NCBI GenBank assembly: GCA_964493945.1
Contig: CAZBQG010000024.1
Span: forward strand, 1-26,341
Source: CAZBQG01 sp964493945
Lineage (GTDB): Bacteria; Pseudomonadota; Alphaproteobacteria; Rhodospirillales; UBA2165
Length of the DNA stretch: 26,341 nt
Direction: 5' to 3'
In this document: positions 8,481 through 15,489 of the stretch, piece by piece
Numbering within the stretch: the stretch's first letter is position 1
Layout: the number at the start of each line of letters is the position of its first letter
The notes under the pieces: generated by a model
Database searches by the model: none
Told to the model about the DNA's origin: nothing
What the model saw: the letters and a program-made list of their open reading frames with translations, nothing else
Translations under genes and position numbers: made by a program

Positions 8481-9675
8481 CCACGGCGCCGGTAATGGCA
8501 TCGCCCGAGGCCCTTGTATCGGTCGCCGTGACCGCATCCTGGCCCAGCATGAGGGTAGAAACCAGCCTGTTGCCGCGTGAAGCCAGCAGGGCGAAATCGA
8601 ATTGGGCGATGGCGAATTCCAGCTCGGTAGCCAGCAGCTCAGCGTCTTTTTCTTCCTGCAGCTCCTGGATGATGGAGATCACCTCGTTGCTGATGCCTAG
8701 GATCTGCGCATCGAATAGGCTGGCCCTGGATTGCAGGGTGGCGCGGTCGGACTGATAGCTGGCACCGGCCAGAAGCAGCTTGGATTCGGCTGCATCCAGA
8801 TCATCCTTGGCGCGGTCGATGGCGGTCTGATTGCCGAAGTCTTCATAGAGAAAACTGTCCACCAGCCGAAGCCCGCCCCGGGTGATGGTCCCGGGGATCC
8901 CGGTGGTGGCGTCCGCATCAAACGTAATGTCCGAATCCGAGACGTAGGAAGTGAGGCTCATATTGCCGAGATCAGTAGTCGTGCCCGTCGGCGCGGTGGG
9001 ATGGGTGGTATATTCGGAGATGGACGCCGTGGCCTCGTCGTTCAGGCGAAATCCGTTATCCGAGTACCAATATTCTCCGTCGACATCCGTAATATAGTAA
9101 TCCGTACCTAAATAAGTCCCGGTGATTTCCAGAGTGTCGCCATAGGAATTGTAAGGCGCGTACAGGGTTTGGGTTCCGTAGGAGGTGCGGGATTGGGAAT
9201 CGATCAGGTTCTTTTTGTAATAATTGCCGCCATCCACATAATCATCCTGGGCGGCGGCGGCCAGCTCGTTGATCTTGCGCATCTTGTTGTCCCAAATCGT
9301 CGAAAATTCAGCCGCCGTCAGGTTAGAGGCCTCAAGTTCCGTGATCTGTTCGCGCAAATAAGTGATATGGCCCTCAAGATAGCCGATCTGGGTGATCGCC
9401 TTGGAGAGCACGCCCACCGCCTCGTTCAGCCGGTCCTTGCGCCCGATAAGCAGGGATTGTTCGCGCAGGAGCCGCTCGGTGATGGGCGTCGAGGTGGACT
9501 CGGCCAGTGCCTGACGCCCGGCGACCACGCGTTTGTTGAAAATATCGGCGATGCGGGTCGCCGCGGACCGCTGGGCGCTGGACTGGCCGTTGACCAGAAC
9601 GCGGTCCACTGACCCCACGCCGCCGGTCAGCAGCGATGGAATAGTGGCGTACGGATCAAATGCAATCAGTGTCAT
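8464..9675 (-). CDS. Orphan flagellin-like helical protein
   Basis: I do not recognise a named family. The 403-residue protein has an N-terminal helical, heptad-like region (about 40-145), a polar strand-rich centre rich in Thr, Tyr, Asp and Gly (about 150-285), and a C-terminal coiled coil (about 290-375). This helix-variable-helix layout resembles flagellin or the hook-associated protein FlgL. Segments such as LNEAVGVLSKAITQIGYL and KINELAAAAQDDYVDGG recall the flagellin D0/D1 helices, but the classical flagellin ends are missing. There is no cysteine and no signal peptide. The start was set at ATG 9675 because AGGAGG lies 10 nt upstream; an ORF 13 codons longer exists. The ribosome site lies in a hairpin loop (9680-9698). 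Confidence 0.6.
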   Translation of the reverse strand: MTLIAFDPYATIPSLLTGGVGSVDRVLVNGQSSAQRSAATRIADIFNKRVVAGRQALAESTSTPITERLLREQSLLIGRKDRLNEAVGVLSKAITQIGYLEGHITYLREQITELEASNLTAAEFSTIWDNKMRKINELAAAAQDDYVDGGNYYKKNLIDSQSRTSYGTQTLYAPYNSYGDTLEITGTYLGTDYYITDVDGEYWYSDNGFRLNDEATASISEYTTHPTAPTGTTTDLGNMSLTSYVSDSDITFDADATTGIPGTITRGGLRLVDSFLYEDFGNQTAIDRAKDDLDAAESKLLLAGASYQSDRATLQSRASLFDAQILGISNEVISIIQELQEEKDAELLATELEFAIAQFDFALLASRGNRLVSTLMLGQDAVTATDTRASGDAITGAVVSLSA

Positions 9676-9679
9676 AGGT

Positions 9680-9698
9680 TTCCGACCTCCTGTCGGAA
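9680..9698 (-). promoter_or_regulatory. Hairpin presenting the Shine-Dalgarno sequence in its loop
   Basis: On the minus strand TTCCGAC-AGGAG-GTCGGAA forms a perfect 7-bp stem with a 5-nt loop made of the ribosome-binding core. The hairpin ends 4 nt before the ATG at 9675. GGA in the loop of a short hairpin preceded by ACA resembles CsrA-type binding sites, and structured leaders control flagellin translation in several bacteria. The regulator is not known here. Confidence 0.6.
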
Positions 9699-9904
9699 TC
9701 ACCCAAATAACCATTCACGGACCGCCGGCGGGACTTTCTATCCCTTCCCTTTAATTAATGCCGACGGCTCAAGGGATTCGCAGCATAGCACCACTGGGCC
9801 CAAAGGTCCACAAACCAGCCCCGGCACCGGTGAAATGTCGATTGCAGTGGCCGTGGTTTTGGCTATCCTCATGGAATTGAAACAGTTATTTGAGATTCCT
9901 CAAA

Positions 9905-11011
9905 ATGATTAATTCCCCTTATTTCGCTGAACGGAAACTGATGGGCGAGCCGCCTACCTGGGGTTCCCTGATTCATCGCGGGTTTGATCCTGAAAATTTG
10001 ACCCATGTGGGGCTCAACGAATCCCCCTATCCGCCCTCGCCCCGGGTGATTGAAGCGATCAGCGCGGCCGCGGCCCGGTCCAACCGCTACCCGGACCATG
10101 CGTCCCGCCTATTGAAGGAATCCGTGGCCCGGCGCACGGGCATAGAAGAATCCCGCCAGGTTTGGGGCGCGGGAGCCTCGGATATGATCCTCCGCTCGCT
10201 CAGAATCGCCGCCCATGAGGACCATAAAGTGATCGCGCCGACGCCCAGCTTCTGGGGTTATGAACGTCAATATATGGCCTGCCGGACGGCCATCCGGCGC
10301 ATCCCCATTCTGGCCGACGGCCATATGGATCTGGACGCCATGCTGGGCGCCGTGACCGAACGCACGGCCCTGATGATTATCGTCACGCCGGGCAATCCCA
10401 GCGGCTCCCTGTTGGACGAGGCGGGCGTCATCCGGCTGGCCCGGGAAGTACCCGATCATGTTCTGGTGCTGGTCGACGAAGTCTATCAGGAATTCAGCCA
10501 GATTGTCGGCGGGCCGGATGTGCTGGCACTGATGGGCGAACACCGCGACGGCCCCTGGATCAATCTTAGAAGTTTCTCCAAGGCCTATTCCCTGGCCGGC
10601 ATCCGGGTCGGCTATGGGTTGTGCAGCGCGCCCGAGATCGCCGCCTCTTTCGACCTGGAGAGCAATAATTTCAGCCTGTCCAACCTGTCCCTGGCCGCCG
10701 CATATGCCGCCTTCGAGGATCAGGATTATTCGCAAGACATGCTGGGCAAGGTGACGGAGCAGCGGGACGCGCTGAGCCGGGGCCTCAAGGATTTGGGGCT
10801 GGACCCCATGCCGTCCTATGCCAATTTCGTATCCGTCCCGACCCAGCATCCAAATGGCGAGCTGCTGGGCCGGTTGCTTGATCTTGGCGTCGTGGCTTCG
10901 GCCTGGCATGGGGAAGGTTACGAAAAACATATGCGTTTCACCATCGGCACCGAAAAGGACACGAGGGCCACCCTGGCCGCACTCGATACGGCGCTCAAAT
11001 CCAACCACTGA
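9905..11011 (+). CDS. PLP-dependent aminotransferase, HisC-like (fold type I)
   Basis: This enzyme transfers amino groups between an amino acid and a 2-oxo acid using pyridoxal phosphate. The 368-residue protein has the class I/II pattern: the substrate-side motif GLNESPYPPSP, Asn164 in TPGNPSG, Asp191 and Tyr194 in LVDEVYQEF, the Schiff-base Lys226 in RSFSKAYSLAG, and a following GIRVGYG. The closest match by eye is the histidinol-phosphate aminotransferase group, but no other his gene is near, so a different substrate is likely. The start is uncertain: ATG 9905 is preferred over TTG 9890, and no ribosome site is clear. It lies 11 bp before the ThDP enzyme and is almost certainly in an operon with it. 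Confidence 0.88.
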   Translation: MINSPYFAERKLMGEPPTWGSLIHRGFDPENLTHVGLNESPYPPSPRVIEAISAAAARSNRYPDHASRLLKESVARRTGIEESRQVWGAGASDMILRSLRIAAHEDHKVIAPTPSFWGYERQYMACRTAIRRIPILADGHMDLDAMLGAVTERTALMIIVTPGNPSGSLLDEAGVIRLAREVPDHVLVLVDEVYQEFSQIVGGPDVLALMGEHRDGPWINLRSFSKAYSLAGIRVGYGLCSAPEIAASFDLESNNFSLSNLSLAAAYAAFEDQDYSQDMLGKVTEQRDALSRGLKDLGLDPMPSYANFVSVPTQHPNGELLGRLLDLGVVASAWHGEGYEKHMRFTIGTEKDTRATLAALDTALKSNH

Positions 11012-11022
11012 GGAGACCCGTC

Positions 11023-12654
11023 ATGGCGCAAATGACCGGCGCGCAAGGCCTGACCGAAACTCTGATCGCCCACGATGTGGACACATTGTTCGGCCTTCCA
11101 GGCGTGCAGTTGGACAATCTGTTCAGCGCCTTTTTCGATGCCGGTGACCGGTTGCGCGTGGTTCATGCCCGCCATGAACAGGGGGCCGCCTATATGGCCG
11201 TCGGCTATGCCGCCTCCAGCGGGCGGGTGGGATGCTACGCGGTGGTGCCCGGCCCCGGATTTCTCAACACCACCGCCGCCCTGTCGACGGCCTATGCCCG
11301 CAACGACAAGGTCTTGGCCGTCGCCGGCCAGATCCCTTCGGCCCTGATCGGGCGGGGCTTTGGATTGCTGCATGAAATCCCAGATCAGCTGGGCACCATG
11401 CAATCTTTAAGCAAATGGGCCGCCCGCATCGATGGGCCGGCGGAAACGCCGGGCATAGTGGCGGAAGCCTTCCGCCAGATGCATACCGGGCGCCCCCGCC
11501 CCGCAGGCCTGGAAATTTCAATGGATGTACTGGGGGGCAAGGCCCATATGGACATTCCCAAACCGCCGGCATCATACGCAAAGCCGCCGGTGGATCTGGA
11601 TGGGGTGGCCCGCGCCGCCGAGATCCTGAGCAAGGCGAAAAATCCGATGATTGTTATCGGCAGCGGCGCCTTGGATGCGGGAGCCCAGGTCCAGGCCATG
11701 GCTGAACTTCTTGAGGCACCGGTACTGGCCAACCGAATGGGGCGCGGCATTCTGGATGCCCGGCATCATCTGAGTGTGACCAATTGGGTCGGGCATAAAT
11801 TATGGGCTGAGGCGGATGCGGTGCTGGCCGTCGGCACGCGCCTGCAGATGCCCCAGATGCAATGGGGCCTGGACAAAGAATTGCATGTGGTGCGGGTTGA
11901 CATGGACGCCAAAGAGCTGAAGCGCTTTGCCCCGCCCGCCGTCGGTATCCAGGGCGATGCCGAGCTGGTATTGGCGGCCCTCCACGATGAAACCGGCAAA
12001 CACAATCTGAAACGCCCGTCCCGTGAGGACGAAATGAAGGGGTTGGAGAATGAGCTGCACCAGGCCATGGATTATCTGCATCCGCAGCTGGATTTCATCC
12101 AGGTGCTGCGCGAAGAGCTGCCCGAAGACGGCATTCTGGTGGATGAACTAACCCAGATGGGATATGTGGGACGCCAGATTTTCCCGGTCTATACACCGCG
12201 CACCTATCTGGTGAGCGGCTATCAGGGAACGCTGGGCTGGGGTCTGGCCACATCCCTTGGCGTCAAGCTGGCCAATCCGGACAAGCAGGTGGTTTCGGTT
12301 TCGGGCGATGGCGGCTTCATGTTCACCATCCAGGAACTGGCCAGCGCCGTGCAGCATGGCATCAATGTGGTGGCCATCGTCTTCAACGATCAGGCATTCG
12401 GCAATGTGCGGCGCATCCAGAAGCAGGATTACGGCAATCGGCTGATCGCCTCGGACCTCAAGAATCCGGATTTCGTGCACTTGGCCGAAAGCTTTGGCGC
12501 GCTGGGCCTTAGGGCCAAGACGCCCGATGAATTACGCCAGGCCATTGTCCAGGGCTTCGGCCATGATGGGCCAACCGTAATCGAGGTGCCGGTAGGTGAG
12601 CTGCCCGATCCCTGGCCGATCATCAATCTTCCGAGGGTGCGCCCGAAAGGCTAA
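11023..12654 (+). CDS. Thiamine-diphosphate-dependent enzyme, acetolactate synthase / 2-oxoacid decarboxylase-like
   Basis: The 543-residue protein has the three-domain layout of the POX/ALS family. The N-terminal Pyr domain carries catalytic Glu52 in HARHEQGAAYMA. A central nucleotide-fold domain follows (about 190-325, VIGSGALDAGAQ). The C-terminal PP domain carries the ThDP-Mg motif, GDGG at 428-431 with Asn455 in VFNDQAFGN. These proteins condense or decarboxylate 2-oxo acids. The pairing with an aminotransferase suggests amino acid to 2-oxo acid to aldehyde or acyloin; the substrate cannot be read from the sequence. A GAGGAG ribosome site precedes the ATG. No small regulatory subunit of acetolactate synthase is nearby. 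Its stop codon overlaps the stop of the GGDEF remnant on the other strand. Confidence 0.88.
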   Translation: MAQMTGAQGLTETLIAHDVDTLFGLPGVQLDNLFSAFFDAGDRLRVVHARHEQGAAYMAVGYAASSGRVGCYAVVPGPGFLNTTAALSTAYARNDKVLAVAGQIPSALIGRGFGLLHEIPDQLGTMQSLSKWAARIDGPAETPGIVAEAFRQMHTGRPRPAGLEISMDVLGGKAHMDIPKPPASYAKPPVDLDGVARAAEILSKAKNPMIVIGSGALDAGAQVQAMAELLEAPVLANRMGRGILDARHHLSVTNWVGHKLWAEADAVLAVGTRLQMPQMQWGLDKELHVVRVDMDAKELKRFAPPAVGIQGDAELVLAALHDETGKHNLKRPSREDEMKGLENELHQAMDYLHPQLDFIQVLREELPEDGILVDELTQMGYVGRQIFPVYTPRTYLVSGYQGTLGWGLATSLGVKLANPDKQVVSVSGDGGFMFTIQELASAVQHGINVVAIVFNDQAFGNVRRIQKQDYGNRLIASDLKNPDFVHLAESFGALGLRAKTPDELRQAIVQGFGHDGPTVIEVPVGELPDPWPIINLPRVRPKG

Positions 12655-12760
12655 GCCGCATCTTCCTGATAGAAAACATAGATATTTTTGCTAGCCTTTT
12701 TCGCGTCATACATGGCAAGACCGGCCATCTGCATGAGCCGTTCCGCGGTTTCGGCCTGGA
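12651..12760 (-). pseudogene. C-terminal tail of a GGDEF (diguanylate cyclase) domain
   Basis: Read on the minus strand this stretch encodes AERLMQMAGLAMYDAKKA followed by SKNIYVFYQEDAA and a stop. This is the usual end of a GGDEF domain (LLxxADxAMYxAKxxGxNxxxxY). Only about 35 residues remain. Upstream of about 12760 the similarity ends and the kinase remnant of the opposite strand begins. The active-site GGDEF motif is gone, so it cannot make c-di-GMP. The frame stays open to 13604, but that part is the shadow of the hydrolase gene. Confidence 0.6.
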
Positions 12761-12764
12761 GCGG

Positions 12765-13040
12765 GATGGATGGCTGTCCCTGACCGTGACGGATACGGGG
12801 ATTGGAATGATTCAGGATGATCGGGACAAGGCCTTCGCGCCTTTCACCAATACCAGTTCGGACGATCCTACACCCGATGAAAGCACCGGGCTTGGCCTTC
12901 ATCTCAGCCGCAACCTGGCCGAGATGCACGGCGGCAGCCTGATCATCGATAGCGAAAAAGACAAAGGTACGACCGTGACGGTCCGTTTTCCGAGAGACCG
13001 GGTAATCCCGGCCGAACCTGCCCAGGCGAATTCCAGGTAA
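12765..13040 (+). pseudogene. C-terminal fragment of a sensor histidine kinase (HATPase_c)
   Basis: The plus-strand frame encodes GWLSLTVTDTGIGM (G1 box), then AFAPFTN (F box region), then STGLGLHLSRNLAEMHGG (G2 box), then IDSEKDKGTTVTVRFP, ending at 13040. This is the last two thirds of a histidine kinase ATP-binding domain. The N box, the phospho-accepting histidine and any sensor part are missing. A GTG at 12786 could in principle start an 84-residue peptide, but it would lack most of the ATP site. It adjoins the GGDEF tail with no more than about 10-20 bp between them. Confidence 0.75.
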
Positions 13041-13055
13041 GCAGGCTGTTGCCCC

Positions 13056-13886
13056 ATGCCCCACGCCACTACCGATGACGGGATCAGGCTTTATTACGAA
13101 GAAGCGGGTAGCGGCGAAGCGATCATCTTCGTTCATGAATTCGCCGGCGATTACCGCAGTTGGGAAGCGCAGATGCGTTTCTTTACAAGGCGCCACCGTT
13201 GCGTGACCTATAGCGCCAGGGGCTATACGCGCTCCGATGTGCCCGAAGACGGACCGCTTTATTCCCAAGACCGGGCGCGGGACGATATCCTGGCCGTGCT
13301 GGATCATCTGGAACTGGAACGGGCCCATATCGTTGGCCTGTCCATGGGCGGCGCGGCAACCTTGCAATTCGGCCTGGCCTATCCGGAGCGCGCCCAATCC
13401 CTGGTGCTGGCCTCTGCCGGATCGGGCTCGGAGCCGGAAAAGGTTGAAGGGTTCCGGGCCGGCACTAAGGATAATGCGGAAATCTTCCGCTCCCAGGGCT
13501 CGGAGAAAGCCGCCCGGGGTTTCGCGGTTGCGCCCGCCCGGGTCCAGTTCCAGAACAAGGATCCCCGCGGGCACGGGGAATTCGCTGCCTGGATGGACGA
13601 ACATCCCGCCACCGGATCGGCCAATACCATGGAAGGCGTGCAGGGCGGGCGGCCTTCCATCTGGGAGAAAGAAGTTGCCATCCGGGCCCTTGTCCCACCC
13701 ACACTTATCGTCATCGGCGATGAAGACGAAGCCTGCATCCGCCCGGCATTGCTTCTAAAACGCGCCATTCCGGCATCCGGGCTCATGGTCATGCCCCGCA
13801 CCGGCCATTGTGTCAGCCAGGTAGAGCCGGACCTGTTCAACCGCGCCCTGGCGGAATTTTACGCTCAGGTCCAGGCAGGCAAATAG
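13056..13886 (+). CDS. Alpha/beta-fold hydrolase
   Basis: The 276-residue protein is a single alpha/beta hydrolase domain. The oxyanion-hole segment is FVHEFAGDYRSW (25-36). The nucleophile Ser96 sits in the elbow GLSMGG. The acid is Asp222 or Asp224 in VIGDEDEAC and the base is His251 in RTGHC. The helical cap (about 130-200) is of ordinary size. Such enzymes hydrolyse esters, lactones or C-C bonds; the 3-oxoadipate enol-lactonase/esterase-like group is closest by eye, but the substrate is unknown. It starts 15 bp after the kinase remnant, with no strong ribosome site. It lies on the same strand as the following PEP mutase-family gene. Confidence 0.88.
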   Translation: MPHATTDDGIRLYYEEAGSGEAIIFVHEFAGDYRSWEAQMRFFTRRHRCVTYSARGYTRSDVPEDGPLYSQDRARDDILAVLDHLELERAHIVGLSMGGAATLQFGLAYPERAQSLVLASAGSGSEPEKVEGFRAGTKDNAEIFRSQGSEKAARGFAVAPARVQFQNKDPRGHGEFAAWMDEHPATGSANTMEGVQGGRPSIWEKEVAIRALVPPTLIVIGDEDEACIRPALLLKRAIPASGLMVMPRTGHCVSQVEPDLFNRALAEFYAQVQAGK

Positions 13887-14017
13887 GGTTCCCGCGATGC
13901 CCGCGCTCTCAAGGCGCCCTTCCCCGGCATGCCCGATTAACCCCAAGTATTGTTGAAACCCCGTGCCCCGGGTGCCACAATCCCCGCCAAGCAACAAACA
14001 ATGGCAGGGAGGCTATT

Positions 14018-14989
14018 ATGGCGGCAATCGATGGTGAGGCGCGGGCCAAACGCGTCAAGTTCCGGGAAATCCTCAAGCGCGACACGCTGACGGTCATGCC
14101 CGGCGGCTTCAGCCCGCTCTATGCGCGCATGGCCGAGGAAATCGGCTTCGAATGTTTTTTCCTGGCCGGCTCCCAGATGTCGGCATTTTTGCTGGGCGTT
14201 CCGGATAACGGAATTCTGGGTCTCCGCGACATGGTGGATCATGCCCGCCAGGCAGCGGCGCGCACCTCCATCGCCATTCAGTTGGACGCGGACACGGGGT
14301 TCGGCAACGCGGTCAATGTGCATTTCGCGGTTCAGGAGGTGGTCCGCTCGGGCGTTGCATCCATGAATCTGGAAGACCAGGAAGCGCCCAAGAAATCGGC
14401 GACCACGGCCGGGCGGCGATGCATCCCCATGGCGGAAGCGGTGGGCAAGATCAAGGCGGCCGTGGCGGCCAGGGACGAAGTGGATCCGGAATTCGTGATT
14501 TGCGCGCGCAACGACACCCTGGGCGCCGAGGGCAGCGATTTCTCCGAAGCCCTGGAGCGCTGCATCGCCTATGTGGAAGAAGGCGGGGCCGATTTTATCT
14601 GGCTCAATTCGGTCGAAACCCGCGAGGACCTTGCCCGCGCCTGTGCCGAGATACCGGCCCCGGTCCTGACCATTTGGGGCGGCAAGGATCATGCGCCGAG
14701 CCCGGAGGAATATGAACAAATGGGCGTGCGCATCGCCCTTTATCCGGTTTGCGCTGCAACGTCGGGCATGCAGGCGGCCTGGCATGTGCTCAACGATCTC
14801 CATGCCAGGGGCCCGGTAGCCCTGGAGGAATTCGCCGCCCAAATGGCCGCCGGTCCCTATAGCTTGGTGGATCAGAAGATGCTGACCAGGGCGGACAAGG
14901 TACGTCAGGTGGAAGACGATTATCTGCCCGAATCCATGCAGCGCGATTACGGCTCCACCTGGGGCCATAAGGGCCAGGGCGGCGGCTGA
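14018..14989 (+). CDS. Isocitrate lyase / PEP mutase family protein without the lyase cysteine
   Basis: The 323-residue protein has the TIM-barrel layout of the isocitrate lyase/PEP mutase superfamily, whose members make or break C-C or P-C bonds next to a carboxylate. Visible motifs are MPGGFSPLYARMAEEIGFE near the N-terminus, the metal-binding Asp90 and Asp92 in LDADTGFGN, and the NLEDQEAPKK segment (117-126). In lyases the gate loop reads KKCGH; here it reads KKSATTAGR, so the catalytic Cys is Ser127 and the next conserved positions are changed. An oxaloacetate decarboxylase-like or mutase-like activity is therefore more likely than a lyase. The start at 14018 follows a clear AGGGAGG ribosome site; the frame is open further upstream. 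Confidence 0.85.
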   Translation: MAAIDGEARAKRVKFREILKRDTLTVMPGGFSPLYARMAEEIGFECFFLAGSQMSAFLLGVPDNGILGLRDMVDHARQAAARTSIAIQLDADTGFGNAVNVHFAVQEVVRSGVASMNLEDQEAPKKSATTAGRRCIPMAEAVGKIKAAVAARDEVDPEFVICARNDTLGAEGSDFSEALERCIAYVEEGGADFIWLNSVETREDLARACAEIPAPVLTIWGGKDHAPSPEEYEQMGVRIALYPVCAATSGMQAAWHVLNDLHARGPVALEEFAAQMAAGPYSLVDQKMLTRADKVRQVEDDYLPESMQRDYGSTWGHKGQGGG

Positions 14990-15011
14990 TGGCCAAGCTG
15001 GATTTCGCCTT

Positions 15012-15113
15012 CTGGAGCGCCGTCAGCGGATAGCCGATGAGCCGGGCCTCATGGTGGAAAAATCCATCCGGCTATTTGGGCAGGAGGTCATTCCAGCCTT
15101 CAGCCGTTTATGA
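15012..15113 (+). pseudogene. Possible remnant of a lost gene (C-terminal tail)
   Basis: Directly after the PEP mutase-family gene, in another frame, about 33 codons read as ordinary protein and end at a TGA at 15111-15113 (key segments ADEPGLMVEKSIRLFGQEV and IPAFSRL). The pattern resembles the last helix of luciferase-like flavin monooxygenases, but the match is short and from memory. There is no start codon with a ribosome site. The stop overlaps the 3' end of the DoxX-like gene on the other strand. Confidence 0.25.
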
Positions 15114-15471
15114 GCAGCAGCAATCCGCCCATTCCGGCCATATTGTTCCAGAAATAATTCCTGTGGGTGATGCGCAGGAAAGCATCCTCTATGCGCCAAT
15201 ATTGGTGATAGAGCAGCTCGGCAAAGATGGTGAAGATGAGCAGCAAGACAGCGCCGATCTGCACATGGAAATCGAACAGAACCAGCAAGGCGCCACTAAA
15301 CTGAGTACCGAAGGCGCAGGCCATGAAAACCTGTGGAAAGGGAATGCCCACTTCCTTGAAATGTTCGATATGGCGTTCGGTCTTATTGAGATTACAAACC
15401 CCGATAACGATGAAAAAAGCCGCGATCATCACATGGGCCATGATCTGCAGGATGGAATGATCGGCGTGCAT
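15100..15471 (-). CDS. Small DoxX-like four-helix membrane protein
   Basis: The 123-residue protein has four hydrophobic segments: about 8-29 (AHVMIAAFFIVIGVCNL), 45-66 (VFMACAFGTQFSGALLVLF), 70-90 (QIGAVLLLIFTIFAELLYH) and 106-122. The fold and the GTQFSGALL segment fit the DoxX/DoxD-like group, whose members serve quinone-linked oxidation or have unknown roles. It begins 18 bp after the carboxyltransferase gene and is the last gene of that operon. A function as a membrane partner of the biotin enzyme is only a guess from position. Family assignment is moderate; that it is a real membrane protein is clear. Confidence 0.7.
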   Translation of the reverse strand: MHADHSILQIMAHVMIAAFFIVIGVCNLNKTERHIEHFKEVGIPFPQVFMACAFGTQFSGALLVLFDFHVQIGAVLLLIFTIFAELLYHQYWRIEDAFLRITHRNYFWNNMAGMGGLLLLING

Positions 15472-15489
15472 GAATGACTTTCTCCGTAA

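Noticed and set aside
9780..9800. Sigma54-like GG...GC pair upstream of the flagellin-like gene
   Set aside because: The spacing between the GG and GC elements is one base short of the required distance and the flanking bases do not fit.
12761..13604. Minus-strand open frame opposite the hydrolase, continuous with the GGDEF tail
   Set aside because: Only the last ~35 codons resemble a known domain. The rest mirrors the hydrolase and kinase remnant, so a fused real gene is not supported.
13937..14968. 343-codon minus-strand frame opposite the PEP mutase-family gene
   Set aside because: Pure antisense shadow of a well-supported gene. The sequence is rich in His, Arg and Gly, as expected from reversed high-GC codons.
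9905..14989. Complete phosphonate biosynthesis pathway (PEP mutase, phosphonopyruvate decarboxylase, aminotransferase)
   Set aside because: The three superfamilies are present, but the mutase candidate lacks the PEP mutase loop motif and the genes are split by a scar and a hydrolase, so the pathway is not supported.
14989..15033. 14-codon ORF starting in the stop of the PEP mutase-family gene (MAKLDFAFWSAVSG)
   Set aside because: The TGATG overlap looks like coupling, but the peptide is too short and no ribosome site or conservation can be shown.
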